The notes under the pieces are model-generated. The model ran no database searches, was not told the origin of the DNA, and was given only the letters and a program-made list of their open reading frames with translations. Source: Allodiplogaster sudhausi (taxonomy: Eukaryota > Nematoda > Chromadorea > Rhabditida > Diplogasteridae). Taken from it: 64,000 nt of DNA. The DNA lies in contig CALZFC010000065.1 in the NCBI GenBank assembly GCA_945643635.1, positions 762,001-826,000 on the forward strand, in the 5' to 3' direction. The translations under genes were made by a program, and so were the position numbers. Below, in pieces: positions 8,965-20,159 of this stretch (the stretch's first letter is position 1; every line of letters starts with the position of its first letter).

Positions 8965-9453
8965 ATGGAGGCTCTCACGAATATTGAACTTGACAAAATA
9001 ATGGGTAACTGTCCGGTAACTCAGCGTTATTATCTTGGAAGCTATCCTTGTGATACGCTAATAGAAATTCCAGATAAAAGGCCGTTTTGTGTAATTTTTA
9101 ATACGGGGGACTCTAAATGTCTAGGAGAACACTGGGTTGCAGCTTTTGTGGATAATAAGAGTATTGTTGACTATTTTGATTCTACTGGCGATTCAATGCC
9201 TGAACAAGTGAAATCGTGGCTTTCACCCTTTAAGAGGCAAAGAAATTTTAATATGAGAGTACAGGGAATAGCAAGTACCGTTTGTGGCCATTATACTATT
9301 TTCTTCCTGTATCAGAGATGTTTGGGTAAAAAACTTAAAGATATACAGAAAATGTTTAGTAACACTAATTTTGGCCAAAATGACCGTTTTGTTGTAAAAT
9401 GGTATAAGCGACAGCTACAGAAATGTATAAATAGACCGTTGACAGCACTTTAG
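8965..9453 (+). CDS. Adenain-like cysteine protease, right-arm copy
   Basis: Second copy of the 162-residue protease, identical in protein to 1408-1896, with the same His56, Asp72, Gln100 and Cys107 set. The upstream neighbour is the 100-residue ORF and the downstream neighbour is the zinc-finger gene, nine bases after the stop. Because its promoter region is inside the arm, both copies should be equally competent for expression. Confidence 0.9.
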   Translation: MEALTNIELDKIMGNCPVTQRYYLGSYPCDTLIEIPDKRPFCVIFNTGDSKCLGEHWVAAFVDNKSIVDYFDSTGDSMPEQVKSWLSPFKRQRNFNMRVQGIASTVCGHYTIFFLYQRCLGKKLKDIQKMFSNTNFGQNDRFVVKWYKRQLQKCINRPLTAL

Positions 9454-9462
9454 CCATTTACA

Positions 9463-9750
9463 ATGTCTGATCGAAAGAACCCCGCTGAGGCTAAGACGCC
9501 AGAAGCTGTCATTCCGCCTACTATTGAATTTAAGGCTGAGAGAGAACCCAAGGCTGAGAAAGAACCAGAAAAGGCTTTTAATTGTGCTGACTGTGACTCT
9601 CATTTTTCTACCGGATTTAATCTGCGTAGAGATGTAAAACGTACTCATGCAGACAATCCTCGCACTACTCGTTATATTCGCCCTATTGGACTGATAAGCC
9701 TATTGGTTGATGAAAATGAGAACCTCTATGTTCTTTTCCGCGAGACGTAA
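9463..9750 (+). CDS. Single zinc-finger protein with damaged C2H2 site, right-arm copy
   Basis: 95 residues. The N-terminal charged half equals the left copy. The finger reads FNCADC ... LRRDVKRTH, so the first zinc-ligand His of the left copy is Asp here, which should weaken zinc binding. A short insertion (about ten bases near 9680) changes the frame so that the tail is longer than in the left copy (ends FRET). The stop overlaps the ATG of the next gene (TAATG), supporting this reading as the ancestral C-terminus. Confidence 0.6.
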   Translation: MSDRKNPAEAKTPEAVIPPTIEFKAEREPKAEKEPEKAFNCADCDSHFSTGFNLRRDVKRTHADNPRTTRYIRPIGLISLLVDENENLYVLFRET

Positions 9751-10400
9751 TGTCCCAGTCAAGTAACTCATCAGCCGGGTCTTCTAGAAAACGCAGAAGA
9801 GATGAAACACCACCACACAAGGTAAATATCATTTACTAAATACCTTAAAAATAGTATTTCTTAAGCGATCGTTCCAAGACTTGGCTGAAGCCTTCAAGGC
9901 GCCAGAAATGTTGCGACCTGCAGCCATACATGCACAGCATTTGGTATTTCTCGCAGTTAGCCAAAAATGTGCAAAACGCAACAAAACAACTGTTGAAAAG
10001 AGAACGATTACTATACATCTGTGTATGTCTTGCCATGAAGCAAACAGAAACATACAATCTACGATATTTCGCAATATTGTTTTGAAAAATGGGAACGACC
10101 GACTGAACTCTCGTCGTCAGAGTTAACTCATCTTCGACAGCGTGCGGTCATGTCAGAGGTTTGTCTTTAAAAATTGCTGCTGAGTATATTTATTTCTTTT
10201 AGACACCAAACCCGGAAATCCGATGCCTTAACTTTCCACGTGCTCTATATATTCCACTTTGTCGTAGCTGCGCGATCTACAATGCTCCTCAGGACAATAA
10301 TGGGAAAATTGAACTGACTCTATGTGATTCATGTCGTGTCACCTATAAGACTGTTAACAATTTCATTTATTATAACATTCACTTGAAAGATGTGCAATAA
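9750..10400 (+). CDS. Spliced Cys-rich (zinc-ribbon-like) Polinton protein, right-arm copy
   Basis: Exon 1 is 9750-9821 (24 codons, Ser-rich, then KRRRDE), followed by a good donor (AAG/GTAAAT). Exon 2 starts at 9866 and contains CxxC (CMSC) after a Lys-rich stretch. Exon 3 is 10203-10400 (65 codons) with CRSC and CDSC pairs about 20 residues apart. Exon 2 may end near 10078 with an 18-base microexon (10141-10158) before exon 3, which keeps phase; this part is tentative. The ATG overlaps the zinc-finger stop. The paired Cys knuckles suggest a zinc-binding nucleic-acid protein. Not recognised as a named family. Confidence 0.5.
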
Positions 10401-10409
10401 ATGTGTATT

Positions 10410-11540
10410 GTCTTTGGTTGGCAGCTTGTGAAAAAGAGGAATGCGGGAAGAGGGGGTGAGAATGACACGGAGATGTGAGGGAGGAAGAGACATGGCAGAG
10501 AGACATGGAGAGGAAGAGAGACGATTGCATTTGTGACTCCACTGCAGGAGGCATTGAGAGAGACGGAGAGAGTAAATGAGAGAGACATGGAGCAAACTCG
10601 GAGAGGGAGAGAGGCGATTGCATTTGTGACCCCATTGCGGGAGGCATTGGGATAGACGGTTAGAGTAAATGTGAGAGATATAGAGCAGACAGGGAGAGAG
10701 ACGGGTGCGTTTGTGAGGCCATTGACTGGTCAAAGGAAAAAAGACAATCTATATGTACATGTGTGTTTGTCTGTTAATGACCAAAAAACAGAGAGTGTCT
10801 TGCTCAAAACAGTCTATGGTGACCGTTCATTGACAGGGTCCGTAGTGACCCAAGAACATATTTTGTCATTCGACATAGTCTCTTCTCAATTTATGTTTAG
10901 ACTGTGTGTGGAGATAGACTGTACTCTGTCAATGTGACACTTTGACCACAAAAAACAGTCGATGTTGATTTCACATAGACTTTTGTCAATTAGTGTTCTG
11001 ACTTTGGCAGTACACGCTCCATGTTGCTGCCCGCACTCATTGACCGAAAAATTGGTCAGGCTGACGCCCCGTGTTGCATTGACTGATAGAGAATGACCGT
11101 TGGCTCTGAGATATGTACATATGCGTTATGACTACTGTCAGAGAGATATGTACATATGAGTTTGTCCAAGGCTGTTAATGACCGATAAATGGCAAAGAGT
11201 GTATATGAGAATGACCACAAAAAAAAATTTTTTTCGAGAATGTGTATGAGAATGACCAAAATAAAATAGTCAATTGTGATTTCACATTTGTAAAATACTG
11301 TTCTGACTTTGGCAGGAAACAAGGCCATGCCTCTGACGCCTTTATTGCTATATACATTGACTTTTGTCATTTGCTGTATACACTTTGGCAGGACACTGTC
11401 CGAGCTGACGCATTGACCAAAAAACAGTCCGTCCTGACGCCCCGCGTTGCATTGCCTAGAAAACAGGTCAAGGCGTCGCCCCGCGTCTCTGGACTTAGAA
11501 CAATTTGGACAGGTCAAGGCGTCGAGCACTACTCTCTGTC
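10410..11540. repeat. Subterminal tandem motifs of the Polinton arm
   Basis: 10440-10670 is a GA-rich region with two or three imperfect copies of a roughly 85-base unit (containing gcaatcg/catttgtgac). 10730-11530 holds degenerate repeats of motifs such as tgaccaaaaaacag, tgttctgactttggcag and tgacgccccg.gttgcattg. The repeats cross the point (10964) where the left partner runs off the window. They probably form the outer terminal region of the element. No coding potential seen. Confidence 0.6.
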
Positions 11541-11946
11541 GTAAAGTTTTAGAATTCAAAGAGCGCACTTGGGTTGAGTAAGAAATTAAAGAATTTTGTA
11601 TTTGTCCATAAAATTCCTTCAAACGGGATCCTGAGATGTGTTAATGTTTTATTGTCATGACAGACGGTTAAAAGATCTCTGCGGCATGCGCAATTGTTAT
11701 TCATAAGACCATGGAAGTCATTTATTTCGAAATACGGGAAGGAAGTAGAGATGACGTCACTTGCAGGAAGCTGAGTTGGGCGTCGTGACTGTGGACGTAT
11801 CGGACACGTTGCTTCCTGTCGCGTCTTTCGCCGACAACTGCACGTCTTCGCTGTTCTGCTGTTTTTCGCCTTTGCCTTCAAAATATTTCATGGTGATTGC
11901 GGACATTTTCCCTAGACAGTATGAACTCATTCTATAAACAAATCAG
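11541..11946. other. Spacer between Polinton and Spinster gene
   Basis: No gene recognised. It contains the 3' flank of the minus-strand Spinster gene and an unremarkable 110-codon minus-strand frame that has no family resemblance and is not supported. Confidence 0.5.
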
Positions 11947-14059
11947 CTATACAACTTTACCGCATTCTTCGTGGAAGATTTGTCGATCACGGGAGAAAGT
12001 GCAGGCGGATACGGCGAAGAAGAGTGCAGAGACGGCGAGAAAAAGATTCGCCAAGTAGAAGGCGTTGCGGAGTCCGTTGAGGTGGCCGGAGGGCGAGTCG
12101 TCCGAGCCACGGAAGGCGTCCGAGAGCTGTGTGCAATGGGAGACTGAGCGAGCGGCAGGCCAAGGAGAGCGATTGAGAGAAGATTTCAAGGAAACATCAC
12201 AAGACGCAATAGGAATACCAGGCCAATTATGTACGGTCCGGGGCCGTCACCCAAGAGATTCGACGAGAACGTTTTCAACGACGTTGCCGTGGCGCGTCGA
12301 GACGGAATGACGATGTCATGAAAATGATACATGTCAATGAGATCACTCTTTCAAATTCTTTTCAATACTTTCATCCAACTTTTCTCGTCTCCGATTCCTG
12401 CACAGCAATGAGAGAGAGTGAACGAACAAGTGTTAAGGAGACATGGATAGCGCTGTCGGCGCAGAGGGCGGTGATCAAGAGGAACAGGAGCATCTGTAGC
12501 AGCAGAATAAGGGGCGGAATTAATTGGCCCCGTTATGCGGCGTACAAAAGGACATACATATGAGACAATCTGGTGGTGATTGAGGAGTAGCATATAGACG
12601 ACGACGAGTGGTAGGCCGAGCAGCGAGCTGGCGGCGCACACCAGTGCATCCGATCTCTCCGTCTGCAGCGGCCGACAGCACCAGCTGCCCTTTTTCAGCA
12701 TCTATGCGAAACAGCCAGATTGCCCCGAATATTGATTGCACAAGAAGACACTAATCAATCAATGTACGAGAACCATTGATCCAAACGATCCTATGATAAC
12801 GCCGACAAAGCCAGCCGCGCACACTACGATGCCGAGCGAGAATGATCCACTGATAAAGGAGTATATATAAATATAAAAAATAAAGAAATATATATATATA
12901 TATATCAAAAGGTATATTCTGATAAATGCTATTTCAAGTTAACACGTTAATACTATAAAATTGGATTGCATTTTCGAAAAACGTACGATCTTAGATCGTC
13001 GGGAGATAACTCAGTGGTCTTGTTCAAGTTCTGCCGAGAAGCCTGCGCGTGCTGGATCGCAGTTGGAACCCACCTGAATAGGTTACTGTAAGCAGCAATA
13101 CTGCATCAATTGTAAGAGGTAACTAACAGCCAAAATAGGGCGCATTAGAATGAAGAATAATAAACTTACCAGCCAAGGGCGCCCATTACGAAGCAGACGG
13201 CAGCGTAGCCGATGCATGACGTCACGTAGGTTGCGCTAAAGACAAATAGATTGCCGTTCAGTATTCCCTATACAATGCGCTTGAGAGAATGATGCTGTGA
13301 CGCCATACGAACTTCTTGAGGAGCGCCTTGACGTCGTCCAAGTAGTTGGCGCGTTCTGCCTCAACCACATCTTCGCCGACGACATCCTGTCGACCACGCT
13401 GGGGCTCCTCCAGGAAGACGAGCGCGAGAAGGAGAGCGGGCAAGCCTAAGGAAAAGGAAGTCCAAGAGGTTCAATGTAGCATGTTGAAAAACGGCGCGTT
13501 ATAAGAGGTATTCGGGGAATAATTAACCGAGCTTTTTCTATACGGATAAGTTTATCTTGACGTAAAATATATGTATATCCCGAAAATTGGATCAATATTT
13601 TTCCATTAAATTCTTGGCAATAGTTACGTGAAAACAGGCTGGTAGAGAATTAGCTTCGATAGTTCAGAACTGGCTACTATAGAATTCTTCGCCGGATTTT
13701 TCATTTAACCTAAGCCCGTGGTAGCTCGCACTCCCCATCTCCAATCGTTGAACGCATTCGTAGCGCTTGAGCAAATGATGTAGCCGAGGCCGCTGAAGCT
13801 TAGTTAAAATTGAGCTCTTAAGAACAATTTATTTTTAAATTAATTTTTGTTTTTATATACACTTAAAAAGACTAATGCTGACACTCCGATGGGCATGGCA
13901 AGATGGAAGATCATGAGCATTCGAGTGCGGAGGCGCACAGGGAAGATGTCGGCGATCAAGGACGGGCATACAACACGGAACCCGGCATGACCCACAGCGA
14001 CGAGGCCGCGGACACCGAGGAAGAGCCAGAACGACTGCGCAAAAGAAAGTGTCAGCTAG

Positions 14060-14090
<31 letters not shown>

Positions 14091-14948
14091 GAGAAGAGAC
14101 ACTGGTCAGATAAGCCTCTCCAAAATCTCGTGACAAAATTGATTGGCTATTTCCGATTTGCATCCTTTTTATTGCATTCAATTCTAAAAAAAAAAGAAGA
14201 ATTTTGAGCCCCGAGTTTCCAATTATTTTCCATATGCTCTTTGATAAAGCTCTCCAGTAAAGGCAAACATGAGATGGGACGAAGGAAGAGGCAATGACGG
14301 CGGCCTCCCATATGGAAAGGCTCGCAACAATGATCCATTTGCGGCTGTATCTGAATGATATCTGTTTGTTTTAAATCATTTTAACAGTCGTAAATAATAT
14401 TATAACTTCGGCCGACCGATCTCCGAGGAATCCAGCGACCGGCGAGCAGATGGTAATGAAGGCGATGAAGCAAGTTTGGATCAATCCGCTCTCGGCGTTT
14501 GTGATGGAGAAGTAGGCTTGGATCTGCGACAGCATCGCTTAAAGCAAATCTTCTTTTCTTTTTTCTTTTTTTACAGGATTGCCGCGATTCTATCATTCTC
14601 TGACAATCTGCGCATTGACTTCGATGAATGAGCGAGCTGACCAGAGGGAGATAGTCGATCAATATGACTGAGGATATTAATGACGAAGAGGATGGCGAAT
14701 CCGACGTAAGCGCGGAAAGATACTTGCTGTTGCTCAGGAAGCTCTTCTCTGAAACGCGCATGCCATCTTACGAAAGAGCAGTTTAAGTTAAAGAAGAATG
14801 ATAGTTAAGTGCAACTCGTCGGGGATCCTTTAATAGGACAAAACGACTTTTAAGATCCTCTTCTGCTCGATTACACGCTGTCCCCAGGACATATGTACAT
14901 ATGAGCTGACTTATTCTTCTGAATCGCGGTCATTTCGGAAGATGCCAT
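11947..14948 (-). CDS. Spinster-like major facilitator transporter (14 exons, 464 aa)
   Basis: Minus-strand exons: 14948-14899, 14748-14642, 14537-14417, 14350-14269, 14034-13883, 13798-13710, 13445-13313, 13235-13170, 13073-13011, 12849-12774, 12662-12567, 12493-12443, 12347-12219, 12126-11947. All phases agree and the sum is 1395 bases. Family marks in order: TM1 with FAILFVINILSHIDR, SITNAESGLIQTCFIA, the MFS loop GDRYSRKW, RGLVAVGHAGF, FSGLGYI, VFLEEPQRG, VIPSRRATA and IGLLSDAFRG. Spinster proteins are 12-TM carriers of lysosomal or plasma membrane (lysolipids, sphingosine-1-phosphate, sugars in different homologues); the substrate here is unknown. TM1 has SHIDR where most have NYMDR. Exons 7-9 are the source of the duplicated piece at 24187 and 28505. 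Confidence 0.88.
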
Positions 14949-15689
14949 CGTGAAGAGAGCGCCGAGAGCGTAGACCGTTTGGAGTGGGGGAAGATGACGA
15001 TAATGGGTGCCTCCCTTTCCTCTCCTCTTCTTTTCGCTACAACCTGGAAGCATACGTGTATAACAAGTGAATAAACTGGATTATTAATTAGTTCTCATTA
15101 ATCAATTAATATACACTATTGTGCACAAAGTGAGGTCAAGGTATGAAAGGCTTTTTTCCGTGAGAAAATTCGCATGAATCATGATATGTTTATAATAGTT
15201 ATTTTCAGGCACTCTTCGCTAGCGCAGCAATTCGTCTCCAACGAAACCGAGACCACTTCAACCTGAAAAATTCCAATGCTTCTTTGTATCCATTTCGATC
15301 CGGAATAAGGATTGAGCTAAAATAGAATTAAATGCAGAAGTTATAAGCAGCTGCTCCACACTGTAGGAGATCAAAGGCGGCCGTAATTCACAAGCGGACT
15401 GTCGTCATCTGAAGTGGAGAGCTGTATCTGACAGTATTGATCTGTTCACTCTTCTTATCTTTCTCATTGGCAGCAACATCATATTTGTTGTATTCTTCTG
15501 CAGGTAATATTCTTCTAGTTACATTTAGATTGTGTTGACAGTGATTGCTGGTTATTCTAACTAGCGTTTTGTATGTAAATAAGCACCAGTATATAATTAT
15601 CAGTATATGTAAATATTTGCTAGTAATTACCAGCCGCTGTGTAATTTTCTAATTACATGTTTGTGGACACGACAAGTTCGTCGTGCTAA
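14949..15689. other. Intergenic region upstream of the Spinster gene
   Basis: AT-rich. It probably holds the promoter and 5' leader of the minus-strand transporter gene (a splice-acceptor-like string could serve a leader exon or trans-splicing). No further coding exon recognised. Confidence 0.4.
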
Positions 15690-16049
15690 ACCCAAAATAT
15701 CTTTACTCTTATCACTCTTATCACGCTGTATTCTTTCAACATCGAAAATAACGGAACTTACAATTAAATCTGCTAAAAAAACATTTGCAAAAATGCATAA
15801 TTTTCTCGGAAAATCGGCTTAAATTACATGTTGAAAGAACATTTTCTTCAAAAATTATTTTGTGAAAACATGTATTTGTTTTCTCGAAAATTCTTCCAAA
15901 ATTTTCTCGCCAATTGCAGACCTCGCTGCTGTTTCTATGTGGTGTACGCTCTTCCTTCACTTGCTCACAACCAGTCGCAGATGCTCACATCGAGCTTTGA
16001 TAAGGTGTCTAGAAATTCGTTGAAATTCCTGTCATTAACGCGTCATTAA
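15690..16049 (+). pseudogene. Chemoreceptor relic (exons 7-8)
   Basis: The DNA around 15705-15755 resembles exon 7 of the receptors downstream (ending in a string like TFNIEN), and 15920-16049 resembles exon 8 (VYALPSLAHNQSQ against VYAFHSLAQSL). The exon 8 frame is shifted and runs into stops. No exons 1-6 are found. It is the degraded 3' end of a paralogue of the intact gene immediately downstream. Confidence 0.7.
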
Positions 16050-16127
16050 TGGGTATGTATGCACTTCTCTCCGTAACTGACAATGAGTAAATTTCCTTTT
16101 TCTTCTTGGAATAAAGATCAAGACAAC

Positions 16128-18474
16128 ATGCGTGAGTTCCCGCGTTCTCTGCTGCACTCACTGCGAGTGTTGCACACTACAATTTGCATCGGCTGCGTCG
16201 CTCTCAACATCCTCGCCGCCTTCGTAATTCTAAGTCACAGCGACCGAAAGATCGGCACTTATCGATTTCTTCTTGCGTCCATTGTGGTCGGTCAAATATC
16301 GGTGAATTCTTGGTCGTATCGCTGAGTTCGATCCTCCTCTTTTCTCACATCCTTTTTTTGACCGACAGCTCATTCAAATCGTCAGCGACATTACACTCGA
16401 TGTCTTCGCCCGTTTTACATTCTTCCCTCCTCTGTATTGCTTCTATGTCGATAGCCCGTTTAAGTTCCCGGCAATATATCAGCTAACATCAGGAAGACTG
16501 GTTGGCTGGCTTCCCACAACAGCATTACGGAAAAATCAGCCTTCAAAACTTCTAAAGTTCGAATTATTTTAGGGTTTCTCATTCTTTCTCGCTGCAACTT
16601 GCCTCATAATGCTGATATCCTGCTTCATTTATCGACACCAAGTAAATTTCATTGTTTATTCTAACAGAGTTACGAACGGTAGCCTATGTTTTGCTTCCTA
16701 AATCAGAGTTTTATTTCAAATCAGAAAGTTCTACCAAATCAAGTATTGATGAGGTACCCTGTCATATAACGTGCAATATTCTTCCTTTCAACACTATTCC
16801 TTGTTCTACATGCACTTATGCTCACCCCATATAAATATTCCCACCCATCTCGTAAAATAAATATTGTTTTCTCCGGTTATCATCGTGTTCCACGTTCAAA
16901 CTGTTAGCCTAGCTTTTCCACTTTCACAATGTTATAAGTAAATTATTCAATATTGTTTTAAATAAGATTAAATGTTGAGTTTTAAAATTTTTATCAGAAA
17001 TTATGAACATACTGACTATATAACGTTAATATTGCGACCGCATGTGTCGTCATAATATAAATAATATGTATCATGAAGCGTCTTCAACTGCCCGGTTCAC
17101 GATGGCGGCTATCACACGGGGCCGTAATCGTTGCGTATTGTACGCTCCATGGTATAGTTGCGGCACTTATCATCCTTGGTGCACTCGTCCTTCACCCAAT
17201 GTCTGCTGAACTCTCTTCTGAGTATGTCAGTAATATTGACCTAGATTAATTTTTCATCGTAATCGATGTTTGATATGGAAACTCGCAGGCATTTGAAGAT
17301 CTCTACGACTTTGAAGTCAAACAGTTTCTTTGTGCGGATCACGGGCAGGGCCACTTGATAATGGGTGAGCTTGGTGAAGTAAACAAAGCAAAGGGATTTG
17401 TCTATGCTTCCCACGAAGTTCTGAAGTGATTTATATGTATAGCATTCGAAAGCTCTCTTCTAGTCGATAACGGAATTCAAAATCTGAATGGACCTTATTT
17501 TCCAGACACCGGACTATTTTACATAAATATTCACAATAGCGTAGATTACTTCATTAAATGATTTTTCGTTTTTGTGTCATTGTTTCATCTTTTTGCGGGA
17601 GAGAACACAATTAGAACTCGGCACTTTTCTATTGTTTTCCACTCCACATCACCAAATAAGCGATGAAGAAGCAAGTCTGTATCCTTATATGAACATTTGA
17701 AGGTGTCCTTGTCGGTTGTGCCTGCTTCTTGACAGTTGCTGTTATCGCAATGAGCCTTCACATGCGCCACATCATCACTTCTGCTTCCAAATCAGTCAAT
17801 AGATCGGGTGGACATGTTTCCCTGCAAAAGCGACTCTTCTACAATCTTCTCGCTACAGTTTGTGAATATATATTCTAAGCGTGATAAAGAGCGGATAATG
17901 CTATTCAGAAGAAGATAATATCGAATTTTGACTTTGATAAGTTTTGCTTTTATCTCGATGACATTGACAACTATGATGTTCACGATTATCTTACTTTCAG
18001 CGAAAGTCTCTGCTGTTTCAGCTATGCGTGCCTTCCATATTTGTAACCTTTCCGGTTGTCAATCTTATAGCAATGCTGACACTAAAGATTCAGAATGACG
18101 GTGCGTCTATATCAAGTCTATTATTTATATATTTTATTTATTTAAAAACTAAAAAAAAATTACGAGACGACACATGGCATATAGCATATAATATGAATTA
18201 TTACAAGTCTTTTTCGGCTTTTATATTACGGTAATCATCTCTTTCAAGTTATTAATTTTTATCCATTGCAAAAATACTATTCATATTGTTAGGTCTTGCG
18301 GCCGCTTCCGTGGTTGTCTATTCGTTCCACTCACCTGCGCAATCGCTTACGATACTACTGACATCTACCAGCTATCGAACGTTTCTTGTCGGCCTATATC
18401 GACGGCTGACCTGCCACAGGATCAGATGCTCGCGAGAGAGTGGCGTCAATGTCTCAAAGCCGTTCGTGATATAA
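16128..18474 (+). CDS. Serpentine chemoreceptor, Str-superfamily-like GPCR (8 exons, 332 aa)
   Basis: Exons: 16128-16286, 16369-16500, 16573-16641, 17079-17225, 17289-17364, 17703-17857, 18022-18100, 18293-18474; total 999 bases, all phases consistent and frames open. The protein starts MREFPRSLLHSLRVL, has a long TM1 (CVALNILAAFVIL), the RKIGTYRFLLASIV loop, FTFFPPLYCFYVD, MSLHMRHIIT before the sixth helix, and ends with SFHSPAQSLTILLTSTSYR followed by a Ser/Arg tail. This resembles nematode srh/str-type odorant receptors, usually in cilia of chemosensory neurons. Ligand unknown. Its structure is identical exon for exon to the gene at 20160, so the pair arose by tandem duplication. Exact subfamily is uncertain. 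Confidence 0.82.
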
Positions 18475-18819
18475 GACCGAATAAGAAACCATAACCAGCT
18501 GCATCATTTCGGGCCACATGATATCTAACAGCGTCTGCATGTTTACAATCCTAATTGAAGTGTTTAGACAACAAAAAGTATGCTTATTTTTTTTTTACTT
18601 ATTTCTGATATTACAGTAAAGTATTCGTAACTGGTAATCCGTACGCTTCATCACATTCACGACATCATACAAAGAATGTCTTGGCCAAGTTTGTTCAGTC
18701 ACTAGGTCGATATATGTTACATTCTTCCCGCCCAACTACAGCGTACTCGCCGACTGATTTTTCGCTTTATTGGTGTCATATTGTTATATACTGCCACACA
18801 GAGAAAGAGAAGCGTATAT
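18475..18819. other. Intergenic, no gene seen
   Basis: 3' flank of the first chemoreceptor. AT-rich, no exon recognised. Confidence 0.4.
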
Positions 18820-19175
18820 CAGGGGTGGCCGGGGGCCGAAAATATCCGGCCCCGGCCCCCATAGTAGGCCCCGGCCCCGGCCCCCGAGGTCTGCCCCGGC
18901 TCCGGCTCCCAAGATTGTCCGAGGAGGCCCCAACCCCAATGATAAAAAAATTTTCTTAAAAAAATTTCGCGTCGGAGAAAACCATCCAAAATTGAGAAAA
19001 TGCGTATGCGCAATACATCTGTTACGCATACTGAATAAAGCGCGGCACATTCATAAATCTGCTCATAATTTGTTCAACTGGGGGTGAACTTAATTTAATT
19101 ATCCACAGCCCCCAGGGTAGGCCCCGGCCCCGGGGGCCGGGGCCGGTGGACGGGGCCCGGGGCCGGCCACCCCTG
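18820..19175 (+). mobile_element. Non-autonomous hAT-like MITE, very GC-rich ends
   Basis: Terminal inverted repeats CAGGGGTGGCCGG / CCGGCCACCCCTG, a typical hAT start. The 356-base element consists of two blocks of ggccccggccccc-type sequence around an AT-rich middle. The flanking 8-mers gcgtatat (18812-18819) and gtgtatgt (19176-19183) match at six of eight positions and would be a decayed 8-base target duplication, the size hAT elements make. No transposase. Confidence 0.75.
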
Positions 19176-20159
19176 GTGTATGTGCGTCAGCTTCCACTCG
19201 GAATGTTAGCTGCGTCTCCTGCAAAGAATCATTATTTTGTCGTAGACGAATTGCAATTGTGGGCAATCTTTGGTAATTTTTTTTCAAACGTTGCAAACAC
19301 AAATGTTTCAGTTTCCTAGGTACGTCGAATACCGTAGCGTCGAAATGTGAACGTCAGCCTGCGCAAAAAGCCGGAACAGCTCCAGCGAAGGAGTAGGAGG
19401 GCGTCGAACAATAAAACAATACTGCCGTTGTTTGCTTGAATGCACTGCAGCATGCAGCGCAAACAACCGAACCTGTATGTTATAGATAATATTGTTTTTT
19501 ATATCATGAACAAATATACCTGTATGTCTTGGCCATTTCCTAACGTATACAACAACTGCTTCAACATAGAAAATACTCAAGCAGCTGTATCTATTTTAAA
19601 CCCGCGTTATCATCGTGGTGTTTAAATAGAGCGTATTAGTTTGATTCCTTCGAAGCGTGCAGCACTCTGCATCTGTTGCTCGCCTTTTACTTATTTTACT
19701 TCTCGAAAAGTTTAGATATGCTACAAGCATATTATTAATTTCGAAGCTTAAGACACAAAACTGCCAAGTGTTTTGAAAGTAATTCAACACAAAATTGCAT
19801 ATATTACATGTTTGTTACATTCTTAACAATTATCCCTTCAGTCTATGCACAAAATTCTACATTTTGCGTTTCCAATAACAGGTGAAAGTGTACTCAATTG
19901 CTCAGTTACATATTATTAATGTCGTACCTTCATGTATTGATTATCTTCCTTGTTTCTTAAATTCTTCTTTCAGATTAAGCACGTAAGCCGCTTACGTTTA
20001 AGAGAAAGTTGTGTCCACTCTCTTTGAACTTCATTTTGTTTTAACTTGTCGACGATATACGAATATAGTTGTCACATTGCTAATTAAATTTTCCAAATAA
20101 CTTAACAAATATGTTTAAAAATTAATGTAAAGATTGAAGAAAAGCGAGAAGAAACGAAA
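19176..20159. other. Intergenic, no gene seen
   Basis: Upstream region of the second intact chemoreceptor. Several short open frames on both strands (for example around 19310-19620) show no family resemblance, splice support or biased composition, so I do not call genes. Confidence 0.4.

Larger units (their letters stand above)
1..10964. mobile_element. Polinton/Maverick (adintovirus-like) element, folded back, left end cut by window
   Basis: A large self-synthesising DNA transposon/virus-like element. Its core genes match the Polinton set: retroviral-type integrase, A32-like packaging ATPase, adenain-like protease, double-jelly-roll major capsid protein, penton-like minor capsid protein and a pX-like basic protein. 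The first base of the window already lies in an inverted arm whose partner ends at 10964, so the left terminus and any target-site duplication are outside the window. No protein-primed DNA polymerase B is visible between the arms, and the integrase and ATPase are broken, so this copy looks unable to move alone. Capsid and protease frames are open. What I see is the gene set and the arms; the classification rests on family knowledge. Confidence 0.9.
7740..10964 (-). repeat. Right inverted arm of the Polinton
   Basis: Reverse complement of 1-3121 with very few differences. Notable ones: an additional GA-rich subrepeat near 10530-10640, one His-to-Asp change in the zinc finger, and a small insertion in its C-terminus. 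The outer end continues into 10965-11540, which carries degenerate versions of the same motifs. Confidence 0.9.

Noticed and set aside
10329..10733. Minus-strand 134-codon Ser/Leu-rich frame in the Polinton arm
   Set aside because: Antisense reading of a GA-rich tandem subrepeat; no start context or resemblance.
12351..12741. Overlapping minus-strand frames in the Spinster gene
   Set aside because: Only 12567-12662 fits the family; the rest is intron or wrong frame.
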